NCBI GenBank assembly: GCA_964293585.1
Contig: CAXYYS010000067.1
Location: 1 to 9,543, forward strand
DNA from: JAKVKY01 sp964293585
GTDB taxonomy: Bacteria; Bacillota; Negativicutes; Acidaminococcales; Acidaminococcaceae
Direction: 5' to 3'
Length of the DNA stretch: 9,543 nucleotides
A program made the translations under genes and the position numbers. Under the pieces are notes generated by a model, which worked only from the letters and a program-made list of their open reading frames with translations, did not search any database and had not been told where the DNA came from. Shown one piece after another: positions 1 through 5,802 of this stretch (its first letter is position 1; every line of letters starts with the position of its first letter).

Positions 1-57
1 CGCCCCTCATGTTACCACCTCGCAATTTCAATCCACGCACCCCGATTGGGGTGCGAC
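1..57 (-). CRISPR. Leader-proximal end of a type I-C CRISPR array (one repeat, one partial spacer)
   Basis: Read on the minus strand, positions 57-25 form a 33-nt repeat that begins GTCGCACCCC, ends GTGGATTGAAAT and folds as an 8-bp stem with a 4-nt loop. This is the classic I-C repeat form. The last 11 nt (TGGATTGAAAT) are what Cas5c normally leaves as the crRNA 5' handle. Positions 24-1 are the first 24 nt of the leader-proximal, hence presumably newest, spacer; the rest lies outside the window. Only one repeat is visible, so the array call rests on the repeat's family resemblance and its place directly after cas2 and a leader. Confidence 0.9.
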
Positions 58-222
58 TCTTCCAAAACTACTAAGCACAGAGCTTGCATCTCCAACCAGG
101 AAATTGCGAAGCTCTTACTTTTAAAATAACTTTTTCTGTAGTTTTAGAATTTAAACTTTGTAAACCTGATGTTTACGTAAGTGCGAACATACTAAATAAT
201 TTATGTTCCCTTACGCTTCGCA
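58..222 (-). promoter_or_regulatory. CRISPR leader
   Basis: This AT-rich, gene-free 165-bp stretch lies between the cas2 stop and the first repeat, where the leader with array promoter and integration signals is expected. It contains two inverted repeats: GTAAAC/GTTTAC (160-165 and 171-176, 5-nt loop) and AGAGCTT/AAGCTCT (79-85 and 109-115), the latter extended by GC/GC with a one-base bulge. The second pair lies 22-58 bp from the repeat, in reach of the Cas1-Cas2 integration site. I could not pick a convincing -35/-10 pair for the array promoter, nor a clear terminator for the cas operon. Leader identity is inferred from position and composition. Confidence 0.7.
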
Positions 223-513
223 TCACAAAACCAACAATCCTTCCGGATCATAAGTTCCCTTAATACCAAAATGTTCAATCTTAGTAGCATATTTCTCACC
301 AAGATTATAAAATCTTAGACTATCCTTTTGCACATCCATCATCATTACTAATTCTGCTTCTAATTCCTTATATTGTGCTGGATCAAGCAAACATTCAAAA
401 ACAGAATTCTGTACCCTTTGTCCAAACTCTACACATTTTTTGGCAATCCTATTTAATCTTCTGCGCCCTTGGGGAGTCTCCGTATTGACATCGTAAGTAA
501 TTAACACAAGCAT
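223..513 (-). CDS. cas2: CRISPR-associated endoribonuclease Cas2 (type I-C)
   Basis: Cas2 is the structural partner of Cas1 in the integrase that inserts new spacers. From the ATG at 513 the protein is 96 aa, the usual I-C Cas2 length. It opens MLVLITYDV, with the conserved Asp at residue 8 at the end of the first ferredoxin-fold strand, and continues with the typical QRVQNSVFEC strand. An in-frame GTG at 531 would add six residues (MEVSDK) and overlap cas1 by 10 nt; I prefer the ATG because it gives the family's usual start, with GGAAGTGAG upstream as a weak ribosome site. It is the last gene of the operon, just before the leader. Family certain, start less so. Confidence 0.95.
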   Translation of the reverse strand: MLVLITYDVNTETPQGRRRLNRIAKKCVEFGQRVQNSVFECLLDPAQYKELEAELVMMMDVQKDSLRFYNLGEKYATKIEHFGIKGTYDPEGLLVL

Positions 514-521
514 CTTATCAC

Positions 522-1556
522 TCACTTCCACAAAAATGTCGGATAACCGTCCAAATCACCACGCAAATACCTGGCTAGCAATAATGCTTGAATATGAGGT
601 ATCAATCCCCACGGTACCTTTTCCTGTAAAAATGGATGCGTGATAACATCCTTTTTCTTCTGTTGCCACTCTTGCAATAACGCCTTACGCCCTGCATCGC
701 CTAAAAAGATAGCACCATTTTCCTTAACAATAAAATCCTTGCCGGTGATAATTCTATTATTAATCAGAGTTAACACAAAGCGATCAGCATAAATACTACG
801 CAATTCTTCCATAAGGTCTAAGGCAAGTGAAGCTCTGCCCGGCCTATCTCGATGCAAAAAACCGATATAAGAATCCAATCCTGCACCTTCCAGAGCCGAT
901 GTACAGTCATTTGCTAGTAAAGTATACGTAAATGATAATAAGGCATTCACATTATCTGTTGGCGGGCGCTTAATTCTTCCGTGAAATAAAAAATCTTGTT
1001 TATTCTGGAGAATCATTTCACTGAAGACCTCAAAATAGCAGCGTGCCGCCTCTCCCTCGATGCCTCGTAACATTTCCAAATCCGTACATTCCTTGGCTCT
1101 TTTAAGCGCATCCCACAAAGAGCTACTTGCCTGTGTTAGTTTTGTCGTATCAACTGCCAGTTCGTGATCACGTTTGGCTCTCTCCAACACACTTCTGGCA
1201 TTAAATATTTTACCGAGAACAAAATTTCTGGCAATCGCGCAGCTCTCCTTATCATCGTCCGACATACGATACTGTTGTTTACGTAAAAGAACATTACCAT
1301 GTGTTTTACCATAAGTTTTAGCCAAGAATCTGCCGGTAGGTGTAAAAAAACAAAGATTAATATTACGCTTGGCACATTCTCCCAGCAATGCAGTCGAAGC
1401 TCCTCGATAGCCAAAATATAAAATACTTTCCAAAGTATGGAGAGGGAATCGGCCTTTAATCTGGCTATCCTCTTTTACAACCACATTATCATTTTCCAGG
1501 GAAATATAAGTCGTAGGTGTCAATACATAGAGTGTGTTTAATAAATGTCTCATCAT
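522..1556 (-). CDS. cas1: CRISPR integrase Cas1 (type I-C)
   Basis: Cas1 is the metal-dependent integrase that, with Cas2, joins prespacers to the leader-repeat junction. At 344 aa it has the family length. Visible landmarks are the N-terminal beta domain with the ESILYFGYRGAS stretch (about residues 43-54) and the catalytic helical domain with RGIEGEAARCYF (Glu167) and LHRDRPGRASLALDLMEELR (His235, Asp247, Glu250), which supply the expected acidic/His metal ligands. The set looks intact. Its ATG overlaps the cas4 TAA by one base (TAATG), with GGAG four bases upstream, so translation is coupled. ATG occurs twice in a row (MM); either could be used. Confidence 0.97.
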   Translation of the reverse strand: MMRHLLNTLYVLTPTTYISLENDNVVVKEDSQIKGRFPLHTLESILYFGYRGASTALLGECAKRNINLCFFTPTGRFLAKTYGKTHGNVLLRKQQYRMSDDDKESCAIARNFVLGKIFNARSVLERAKRDHELAVDTTKLTQASSSLWDALKRAKECTDLEMLRGIEGEAARCYFEVFSEMILQNKQDFLFHGRIKRPPTDNVNALLSFTYTLLANDCTSALEGAGLDSYIGFLHRDRPGRASLALDLMEELRSIYADRFVLTLINNRIITGKDFIVKENGAIFLGDAGRKALLQEWQQKKKDVITHPFLQEKVPWGLIPHIQALLLARYLRGDLDGYPTFLWK

Positions 1557-2218
1557 TAAACTCCGCTAAGATTATCATTCAGATATTTCTCAACTGACAA
1601 ATTGGGACATAAGACAGGCAAACAAATTTCATTCAGCGAACAGGATGCACAACCACGGTGCGGTTTAACCTTAGGAGTATAGCCACGTTTATAATAGTCG
1701 TGCATCTCACCTAACATAGAACTGACCTTAGCTCGCAAATCCTTTGTTAATGCAACAGGTTCCCGACGATGGACTTCTGCATAGTACAGAAATCCTTCCG
1801 GTATAGTTCCCCCCAGCATTTCTTCAAGACACATGGCCTGACAGCAAAGTTGCAACCTATCGGCATCAATACTTTTACTATGGCCTCGTTTATACTCTAT
1901 GGGGCAAGCCTGCCAGAAACCATCGCGTCCTGACAGGCTTATTCCATTTTCTGACGCCTTGAACTCAACTACATCACACTGGCCAGTCACACCCAAGGTT
2001 CTGGATGCTACTCTTAACCCGCGGGTAATTAAGAGGTCATTGCGCTTTTCAAAGAAGTCATCATCATGGCAACGCTTATGGACAATTTTTCCTTCCGTAG
2101 TCTTCAGGTTTTCCTGCCACTGCTGTTCCACATGTATGAGTGCCCACTGACGCCGGCAAAAGCAAAAATGTTGGATGCCGGATATCATTAGGTAATCTTC
2201 TTCGTTATATTCCGTCAT
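1556..2218 (-). CDS. cas4: CRISPR-associated exonuclease Cas4
   Basis: Cas4 is a RecB-like Fe-S nuclease that trims prespacers and enforces PAM choice and orientation with Cas1-Cas2. From the ATG at 2218 it is 220 aa. The conserved N-terminal part reads YLMISGIQHFCFCRRQW. The nuclease core is visible as His47, Asp82 (QCDVVEF) and Glu108/Lys110 (IEYKRG). Four cysteines fit the 4Fe-4S cluster: Cys21 and the C-terminal Cys190, Cys193 and Cys199 in CASCSLNEIC. The ATG overlaps the cas7c stop as ATGA and gives the family's usual short N-terminus. An in-frame TTG at 2233 has a better ribosome site (AAGGA, 6-nt gap) and would add five residues, so the start is open. Confidence 0.95.
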   Translation of the reverse strand: MTEYNEEDYLMISGIQHFCFCRRQWALIHVEQQWQENLKTTEGKIVHKRCHDDDFFEKRNDLLITRGLRVASRTLGVTGQCDVVEFKASENGISLSGRDGFWQACPIEYKRGHSKSIDADRLQLCCQAMCLEEMLGGTIPEGFLYYAEVHRREPVALTKDLRAKVSSMLGEMHDYYKRGYTPKVKPHRGCASCSLNEICLPVLCPNLSVEKYLNDNLSGV

Positions 2219-3105
2219 ATCATTCTGGTGCAAGTTACATCCTTAGGTAATTTTTCCGTATCAACGGTCACAGTATAATCAGAATAATTTCTAGCTGCTG
2301 CAGTTTTGTCCTTATGTTCTACTTTTACCGTATCAAACAGTTTATAGGCCGGGGCATTTCCCAATTCACTTTCATGTTTAAACACGATTAACTCGCGTAC
2401 CGCCATGTTACCACGTGCTGCAGAATGATCATACTCAAACATATTGATGATACTCTTCCACAATAACTGCAAATCCTCTTCAGAAAAGCCGGTAACTTTA
2501 CGTGCCAGATTGGCAGAAACATAACCATCAACCCTATACAAGGCATAAGGAACAACAAATTTACGGCCCATTTCTGTTTTCTTATTCGCAGCGTCATCCT
2601 CTGTTGTAATCGCTACACGGGTAATAGTTACTTCCTGAGTAACGATAGGATCAATACTCCTGGCAAAACCAAGTTGAACCGGTCCCCGTACCTGGCCACA
2701 ATTCAATGCGCCCTTAACAAACGTAGTCATGACGGCGCCAAAAGTTCTAATATCGTAGAAATTCTGGCACATAAAATTACGGATTTTCAAATCCAAATCC
2801 GGATCTTGTTTCTTCGCATCTTTAAGTTTCTTCTCATCCACACCTAAATATGCAAAGGCCTCTTTATCACTTCTGTTCAGGGGCACACCTTCCTTGATAT
2901 AAATCCTATATCCTTTTTTATTTTCACACAAAGTCTCGACGCAATTTCTGATTTTCCGTTTCAAGCAAACATCCGTAATGATACCATATCCATTCTCATT
3001 GTCTTCCCTTGGCCTATTCCCAGTATCCGGGTCACCATTCGGATTACCATTTGCTACATCAAATAATACCGTGAACTCATAACGATTTTTAATTGCCTCT
3101 GACAT
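2215..3105 (-). CDS. cas7c: Cascade backbone protein Cas7c (Csd2)
   Basis: Cas7c forms the helical backbone of I-C Cascade; each copy holds six nucleotides of crRNA and flips out the base at each sixth position. The 296-aa product has the usual length and the hallmark N-terminus FTVLFDVANGNPNGDPDTGN (residues 11-30), followed by the predicted RNA-binding RRM core. The ATG starts immediately after the cas8c TAA, and its ribosome site AGGAGG lies inside the last codons of cas8c, so the two are translationally coupled. This gene is the likely effector of the autorepression proposed here, since Cas7 spacing explains why mismatches at guide positions 6 and 12 are harmless. Confidence 0.97.
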   Translation of the reverse strand: MSEAIKNRYEFTVLFDVANGNPNGDPDTGNRPREDNENGYGIITDVCLKRKIRNCVETLCENKKGYRIYIKEGVPLNRSDKEAFAYLGVDEKKLKDAKKQDPDLDLKIRNFMCQNFYDIRTFGAVMTTFVKGALNCGQVRGPVQLGFARSIDPIVTQEVTITRVAITTEDDAANKKTEMGRKFVVPYALYRVDGYVSANLARKVTGFSEEDLQLLWKSIINMFEYDHSAARGNMAVRELIVFKHESELGNAPAYKLFDTVKVEHKDKTAAARNYSDYTVTVDTEKLPKDVTCTRMI

Positions 3106-3552
3106 TTACTTTTCCTCCTTTTTATTGTATCTTAATTGAGTCTGAAGATAATACCCTAAGATAAATGTACTCTGTCCATCTAATGATAAATGTTGTGGTA
3201 TAGGATTCTTACTTAGGTTAATTTTATTTAATAACATACCCATCTCATTAGAAGTTAACGTCTTTGTTTCTGAACTAACAACGCCTCCAATTTTACTTAA
3301 TAACATACATATTTCTTTTTCAAAATATATTGCTAATCCAGGACGATCCCTTTTAATAGTTCTCAAGTGATATATAGAAAGTTTGTGCAATATCGTAAAA
3401 ATAGTTCTAGGAGTCGCACTTGCAGAATTAAAATATTTATCTTTAATCGTACTATTTATCCCAGGGTTAGCTGCCTCTTGAATGCTCTCTAATACTGAAA
3501 ACAACCTACCTAAAACATATGCCACATTGTTGTTTTTTTCATCTATTTCCAC
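3106..3552 (-). CDS. cas11c: Cascade small subunit Cas11c from an internal start within cas8c
   Basis: In I-C systems the small subunit is not a separate gene but is translated from inside the cas8c 3' end; it lines the belly of Cascade and stabilises the R-loop. Here an in-frame GTG (codon 468 of cas8c, positions 3552-3550) is preceded by AAAGGAGG (3568-3561) at an eight-base gap, an ideal ribosome site in the middle of a reading frame. The product would be 148 aa, starting MEIDEKNNNVAYVLGRLF, which matches where known Cas11c proteins begin, just before the AYxLGRLF helix. Seen: start and ribosome site. Known: internal Cas11c in this subtype. Inferred: that this GTG is used. Confidence 0.85.
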   Translation of the reverse strand: MEIDEKNNNVAYVLGRLFSVLESIQEAANPGINSTIKDKYFNSASATPRTIFTILHKLSIYHLRTIKRDRPGLAIYFEKEICMLLSKIGGVVSSETKTLTSNEMGMLLNKINLSKNPIPQHLSLDGQSTFILGYYLQTQLRYNKKEEK

Positions 3553-4953
3553 TGTAACTTCCTCCTTTGCATTTTTATAATTTCTTAACAGACAAGCCTT
3601 AATAATCGCGGCTTTGGTACGACCAATCTTAAAAATATGTTTTTGCTCATTATCTTGGTCTGCCCTTACACGCATAACGATATTTTGTAATAAAGCTTGA
3701 GGATATCTGGCACCATTTAAAATTGCTTCTAATACGGCCCCTTCCAACAATGGAGAGGCAGCCTTGTCGCTAGAATTTTTATTGGTTGTCTCCTGCAATA
3801 TTTGCCAAAGCGGCAAGAACTCCCTGTTATCAAAAGCCGGTTTAACAATTTGTAATTGTTCCTGATGCAAAGCCACATTTTTCAAAAGTTCCCCGAACGT
3901 ATTGTGCCAAAAGAATCGTACTGACAACCTGGATGCATTAGGAGAAAGTCCTAACACATAAAACTGATTATCTACATTTAAAATTTCATCACCAATTTTT
4001 AAAGTACCACCGTTACGTATTTGAGTAAAAATATGCTTTAACGTATCGTCTGAAATAGTTTCAGAATCATTAAAACAAGCTGCCTTCATTACATCCGTAC
4101 ACAACTCATTGCCATCTTCTGCCCAATAAACTAATGTAACATCTCCCAAAAGCATGTGATGTCGGTCATCTGCTAAAAGATAATTAAGAGCAGTTCCATA
4201 GGCAAAAGCTGACTCTTCACTTACTGGCGCATTATAGCCCTGATCTTCTTCGTGTCCATAAGACTCAAAAGCAGGTGCATTAAAAGAAATAAGGTTGGCA
4301 CCGCTGGACTGTGCACCTCTGACGCCCTTAATCTTAGGATGAAGCTTAGCAATCGGTGCTAATTTACCCGTTACCAGGCACTGGCCTTTTTTCCCTGTTC
4401 CGTTAGCCTGCCGCCACTGATTATATGCAGCAGCAATTGTCTCATCATCTTGCGCATAACTCTTTCCATCCAGCGTAAAAACAAGATTAGCTCCCTTTAA
4501 TATGTCCTCCAAAAATGGTTGGAGGACTTTGTGCTCTGCGGCCTTGACTGGTTGCCAGGTAGCAAAATAGTTTTTCAGAGCCCGTGCATAAGGGCAATTT
4601 ATCCTTTTTAATATTTCCTGATGCTTTTCTTGGGCTGCCTGGAAACATTCTAAACTTCTTTCCGGTTTTCCCTTGGCATCTATACCCAGCATATAACTGG
4701 AGCTATCCCACAAAAATTGCGATGCAACGCCGCTTGATCTAATTACACCTTCCGGCACATCCATTATTTGGGGAACTTCTACTACTTTTTTGCCCCTTTG
4801 CTTATGTTCTTTTAATGGAATAACCTGTTTTAAATTGCCTTGTTCATCAATCTGTAAGGCATAAGATATTTTGGCTTTACACCAACCCGGTTTAGAAATT
4901 TTACCTTGAGCGGCCATAATATCGTAATAGTGCACTAAAGCTTGCAGAAGCAT
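3106..4953 (-). CDS. cas8c: Cascade large subunit Cas8c (Csd1)
   Basis: Cas8c recognises the PAM and anchors the 5' end of the crRNA in I-C Cascade. The 615-aa length is typical. Family landmarks include the N-terminal ALVHYYDIM, FLWDSSSYMLG (about residues 80-90), CLVTGK (192-197) followed by a conserved Lys/His-rich loop, and SAFAYGTALNYLL (248-260). The C-terminal 148 residues are helical and correspond to the small subunit Cas11c, which is probably also made separately from an internal start (see that entry). The ATG overlaps the cas5c stop by one base (TAATG), with GAGGTG eight bases upstream. No frameshift or truncation seen. Confidence 0.97.
   Translation of the reverse strand: MLLQALVHYYDIMAAQGKISKPGWCKAKISYALQIDEQGNLKQVIPLKEHKQRGKKVVEVPQIMDVPEGVIRSSGVASQFLWDSSSYMLGIDAKGKPERSLECFQAAQEKHQEILKRINCPYARALKNYFATWQPVKAAEHKVLQPFLEDILKGANLVFTLDGKSYAQDDETIAAAYNQWRQANGTGKKGQCLVTGKLAPIAKLHPKIKGVRGAQSSGANLISFNAPAFESYGHEEDQGYNAPVSEESAFAYGTALNYLLADDRHHMLLGDVTLVYWAEDGNELCTDVMKAACFNDSETISDDTLKHIFTQIRNGGTLKIGDEILNVDNQFYVLGLSPNASRLSVRFFWHNTFGELLKNVALHQEQLQIVKPAFDNREFLPLWQILQETTNKNSSDKAASPLLEGAVLEAILNGARYPQALLQNIVMRVRADQDNEQKHIFKIGRTKAAIIKACLLRNYKNAKEEVTVEIDEKNNNVAYVLGRLFSVLESIQEAANPGINSTIKDKYFNSASATPRTIFTILHKLSIYHLRTIKRDRPGLAIYFEKEICMLLSKIGGVVSSETKTLTSNEMGMLLNKINLSKNPIPQHLSLDGQSTFILGYYLQTQLRYNKKEEK
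3561..3568 (-). promoter_or_regulatory. Internal ribosome binding site for Cas11c
   Basis: AAAGGAGG on the minus strand, inside the cas8c coding sequence, eight bases before an in-frame GTG at 3552. It is at least as strong as the sites of the annotated cas genes here and decides the Cas11c start. Confidence 0.8.
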
Positions 4954-5612
4954 TACTTATGCACCTCACAATCCGTTAAATCCAAAACGCCATTTTTTAA
5001 AACAGCTCTAAAAAACATGGGCTTTATATCCTGCAAGTCTGAATAATCCATATCATAAAGCATAAAGCCCAAATCCTTTTCTGTATCGGCATAAACAGTC
5101 GGTACATTCTTAAAATCATAGGCACGAAAATGTACAGGAAATTCCCGACACCCGAAATAAGGAGTATGAAAACATTGGCCTTTGGCCAAACGCCGATTGA
5201 TGATACTTGCAAATTTTGCAGGGCTATCCGTGGCATTTGCTTTATCTGTCATTTCAAACCTTGCCGAAATCACATAATGAACATCCTTCAATACCATGGC
5301 AGCACGTTGTTGAATATCTTCCTGCGTGCTGATATAGCAATCAGCTTGCCCTCCTGTCATGACCGTCCTGATTTTTGCGGCACTAATCTTAGATTTCACT
5401 TCATTGCGTCTAACATTGGCAAACTTAATCGGACTGAGTACATAAATTTTGTCAATGACATAACGCAAACCAGGATGCCAAAAGATAGCTTCTAAGATAC
5501 CGCGAGCTGCCGAGGGAGTCATAAGATCATAGCTGGCTCTTTCAACCTTCAATTCAGGTCTAGAAAACAAAGCGTAGTCTCCCCAGACTTCTACCTTAAA
5601 TCCATAGCTCAT
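4953..5612 (-). CDS. cas5c: Cas5c (Cas5d), pre-crRNA endoribonuclease and Cascade subunit
   Basis: In type I-C there is no Cas6; Cas5c cuts the repeat at the base of its hairpin, leaving an 11-nt 5' handle, and stays bound to that handle in Cascade. The 219-aa length is normal. Family blocks: an N-terminal strand with YALFSRPELKVERASYDLMT, PSAARGILEAIFWHP (residues 33-47), RRNEVKSKI (68-76) and the conserved FHTPYFGCREFPV (148-160). I cannot assign the catalytic residues with certainty without an alignment. It is the first gene of the cas operon; its ATG follows an AAAGGAG site at 5626-5620, which overlaps the TTC of the proposed guide target. Since Cas5c reads hairpin plus handle, it should also process the plus-strand repeat-like RNA at 5709-5741. 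Confidence 0.96.
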   Translation of the reverse strand: MSYGFKVEVWGDYALFSRPELKVERASYDLMTPSAARGILEAIFWHPGLRYVIDKIYVLSPIKFANVRRNEVKSKISAAKIRTVMTGGQADCYISTQEDIQQRAAMVLKDVHYVISARFEMTDKANATDSPAKFASIINRRLAKGQCFHTPYFGCREFPVHFRAYDFKNVPTVYADTEKDLGFMLYDMDYSDLQDIKPMFFRAVLKNGVLDLTDCEVHK

Positions 5613-5624
5613 GTCTTTTCTCCT

Positions 5625-5645
5625 TTCAGTTTGATTTATATTGTA
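5625..5645 (+). promoter_or_regulatory. Predicted Cascade operator: TTC PAM plus 18-bp protospacer-like site in the cas5c operon promoter
   Basis: On the plus strand TTC (5625-5627), the usual I-C PAM, is followed by AGTTTGATTTATATTGTA (5628-5645). The spacer-like part of the plus-strand guide RNA starts AGTTTTATTTACATTGTA. Sixteen of 18 positions agree, and the mismatches are at 6 and 12, which Cas7 flips out of the duplex and which type I systems tolerate. From position 19 on, agreement falls to chance. The site runs from next to the -10 box through the predicted start of transcription towards the ribosome site, so a bound Cascade should block initiation. The match ending after 18 bp should be too short for cleavage by Cas3. 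Sequence match is seen; repression is inferred. Confidence 0.8.
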
Positions 5646-5674
5646 ATTTTACTGCTGTTTATATTTCTTGTCAA
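5646..5674 (-). promoter_or_regulatory. Promoter of the cas5c-cas2 operon
   Basis: Minus-strand TTGACA (5674-5669), 17-bp spacer, TAAAAT (5651-5646): a near-consensus sigma-70/sigma-A promoter. Transcription should begin near 5639, giving a leader of about 27 nt that carries AAAGGAG before the cas5c ATG at 5612. Its -35 box overlaps that of the opposing promoter on the plus strand. Confidence 0.8.
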
Positions 5675-5696
5675 CATCATCATATTTTGATAATAT
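5668..5696 (+). promoter_or_regulatory. Plus-strand promoter of the crRNA-like guide RNA
   Basis: Plus-strand TTGTCA (5668-5673), 17-bp spacer, TAATAT (5691-5696) preceded by TGA, an extended -10. The predicted start is near 5703, six bases before the solitary repeat at 5709. The -35 box shares five bases with the cas5c promoter's -35 box on the other strand (the run TTGTCAA is nearly its own complement), so the two promoters are back to back and probably compete for RNA polymerase. Confidence 0.65.
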
Positions 5697-5708
5697 AAAA
5701 TAGGTTAA

Positions 5709-5741
5709 GTCGTTGGACAAAAGTTCAATGTGGATTGAAAT
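5709..5741 (+). repeat. Solitary diverged CRISPR repeat (pseudo-repeat of the guide RNA)
   Basis: It begins GTCG and ends GTGGATTGAAAT like the array repeat at 57-25, and is 33 nt like it. Stem arms CGTTGGAC (5711-5718) and GTTCAATG (5723-5730) pair over 8 bp with two G-U pairs around an AAAA loop, at exactly the positions of the array repeat's stem and loop. The stem sequence is otherwise unrelated. Orientation is opposite to the array. Confidence 0.85.
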
Positions 5742-5769
5742 AGTTTTATTTACATTGTAGTAGAAAACC

Positions 5770-5800
5770 GGGCAAGGTATATACATACCTTGCCCCTTTT
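5770..5800. terminator. Bidirectional intrinsic terminator shared by cas3 and the guide RNA
   Basis: A perfect 11-bp inverted repeat, GGGCAAGGTAT (5770-5780) and ATACCTTGCCC (5785-5795), encloses a 4-nt loop. On the plus strand it is followed by CTTTTCTTT, ending the guide RNA; on the minus strand by GGTTTTCT, ending cas3, whose stop codon lies eight bases before the stem. It thus also separates cas3 from the cas5c operon. Confidence 0.85.
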
Positions 5801-5802
5801 CT

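Larger units (their letters stand above)
5703..5800 (+). ncRNA. crRNA-like guide RNA (CreR/CreA-type), predicted autorepressor of the cas operon
   Basis: This plus-strand RNA of about 98 nt lies antisense to the cas genes' direction, between cas3 and cas5c. It has a repeat-like unit (5709-5741), a 28-nt spacer-like segment (5742-5769) and a terminator hairpin (5770-5795) followed by CTTTTCTTT. The repeat-like unit is 33 nt, matches the array repeat at 20 positions including the whole 11-nt handle, and keeps the 8-bp stem and 4-nt loop with different bases. There is no second repeat, so the terminator would define the 3' end. The spacer part matches the cas5c promoter beside a TTC PAM. Known relatives by logic are CreA and CreR in other subtypes and tracr-L of type II-A. 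Expression and processing are inferred. Confidence 0.85.

Noticed and set aside
5613..5702. A CreT-like toxin whose promoter the guide would hold silent
   Set aside because: No small reading frame with a ribosome site is present apart from cas5c itself; the targeted promoter is that of the cas operon, so autorepression fits better than a toxin-antitoxin pair.
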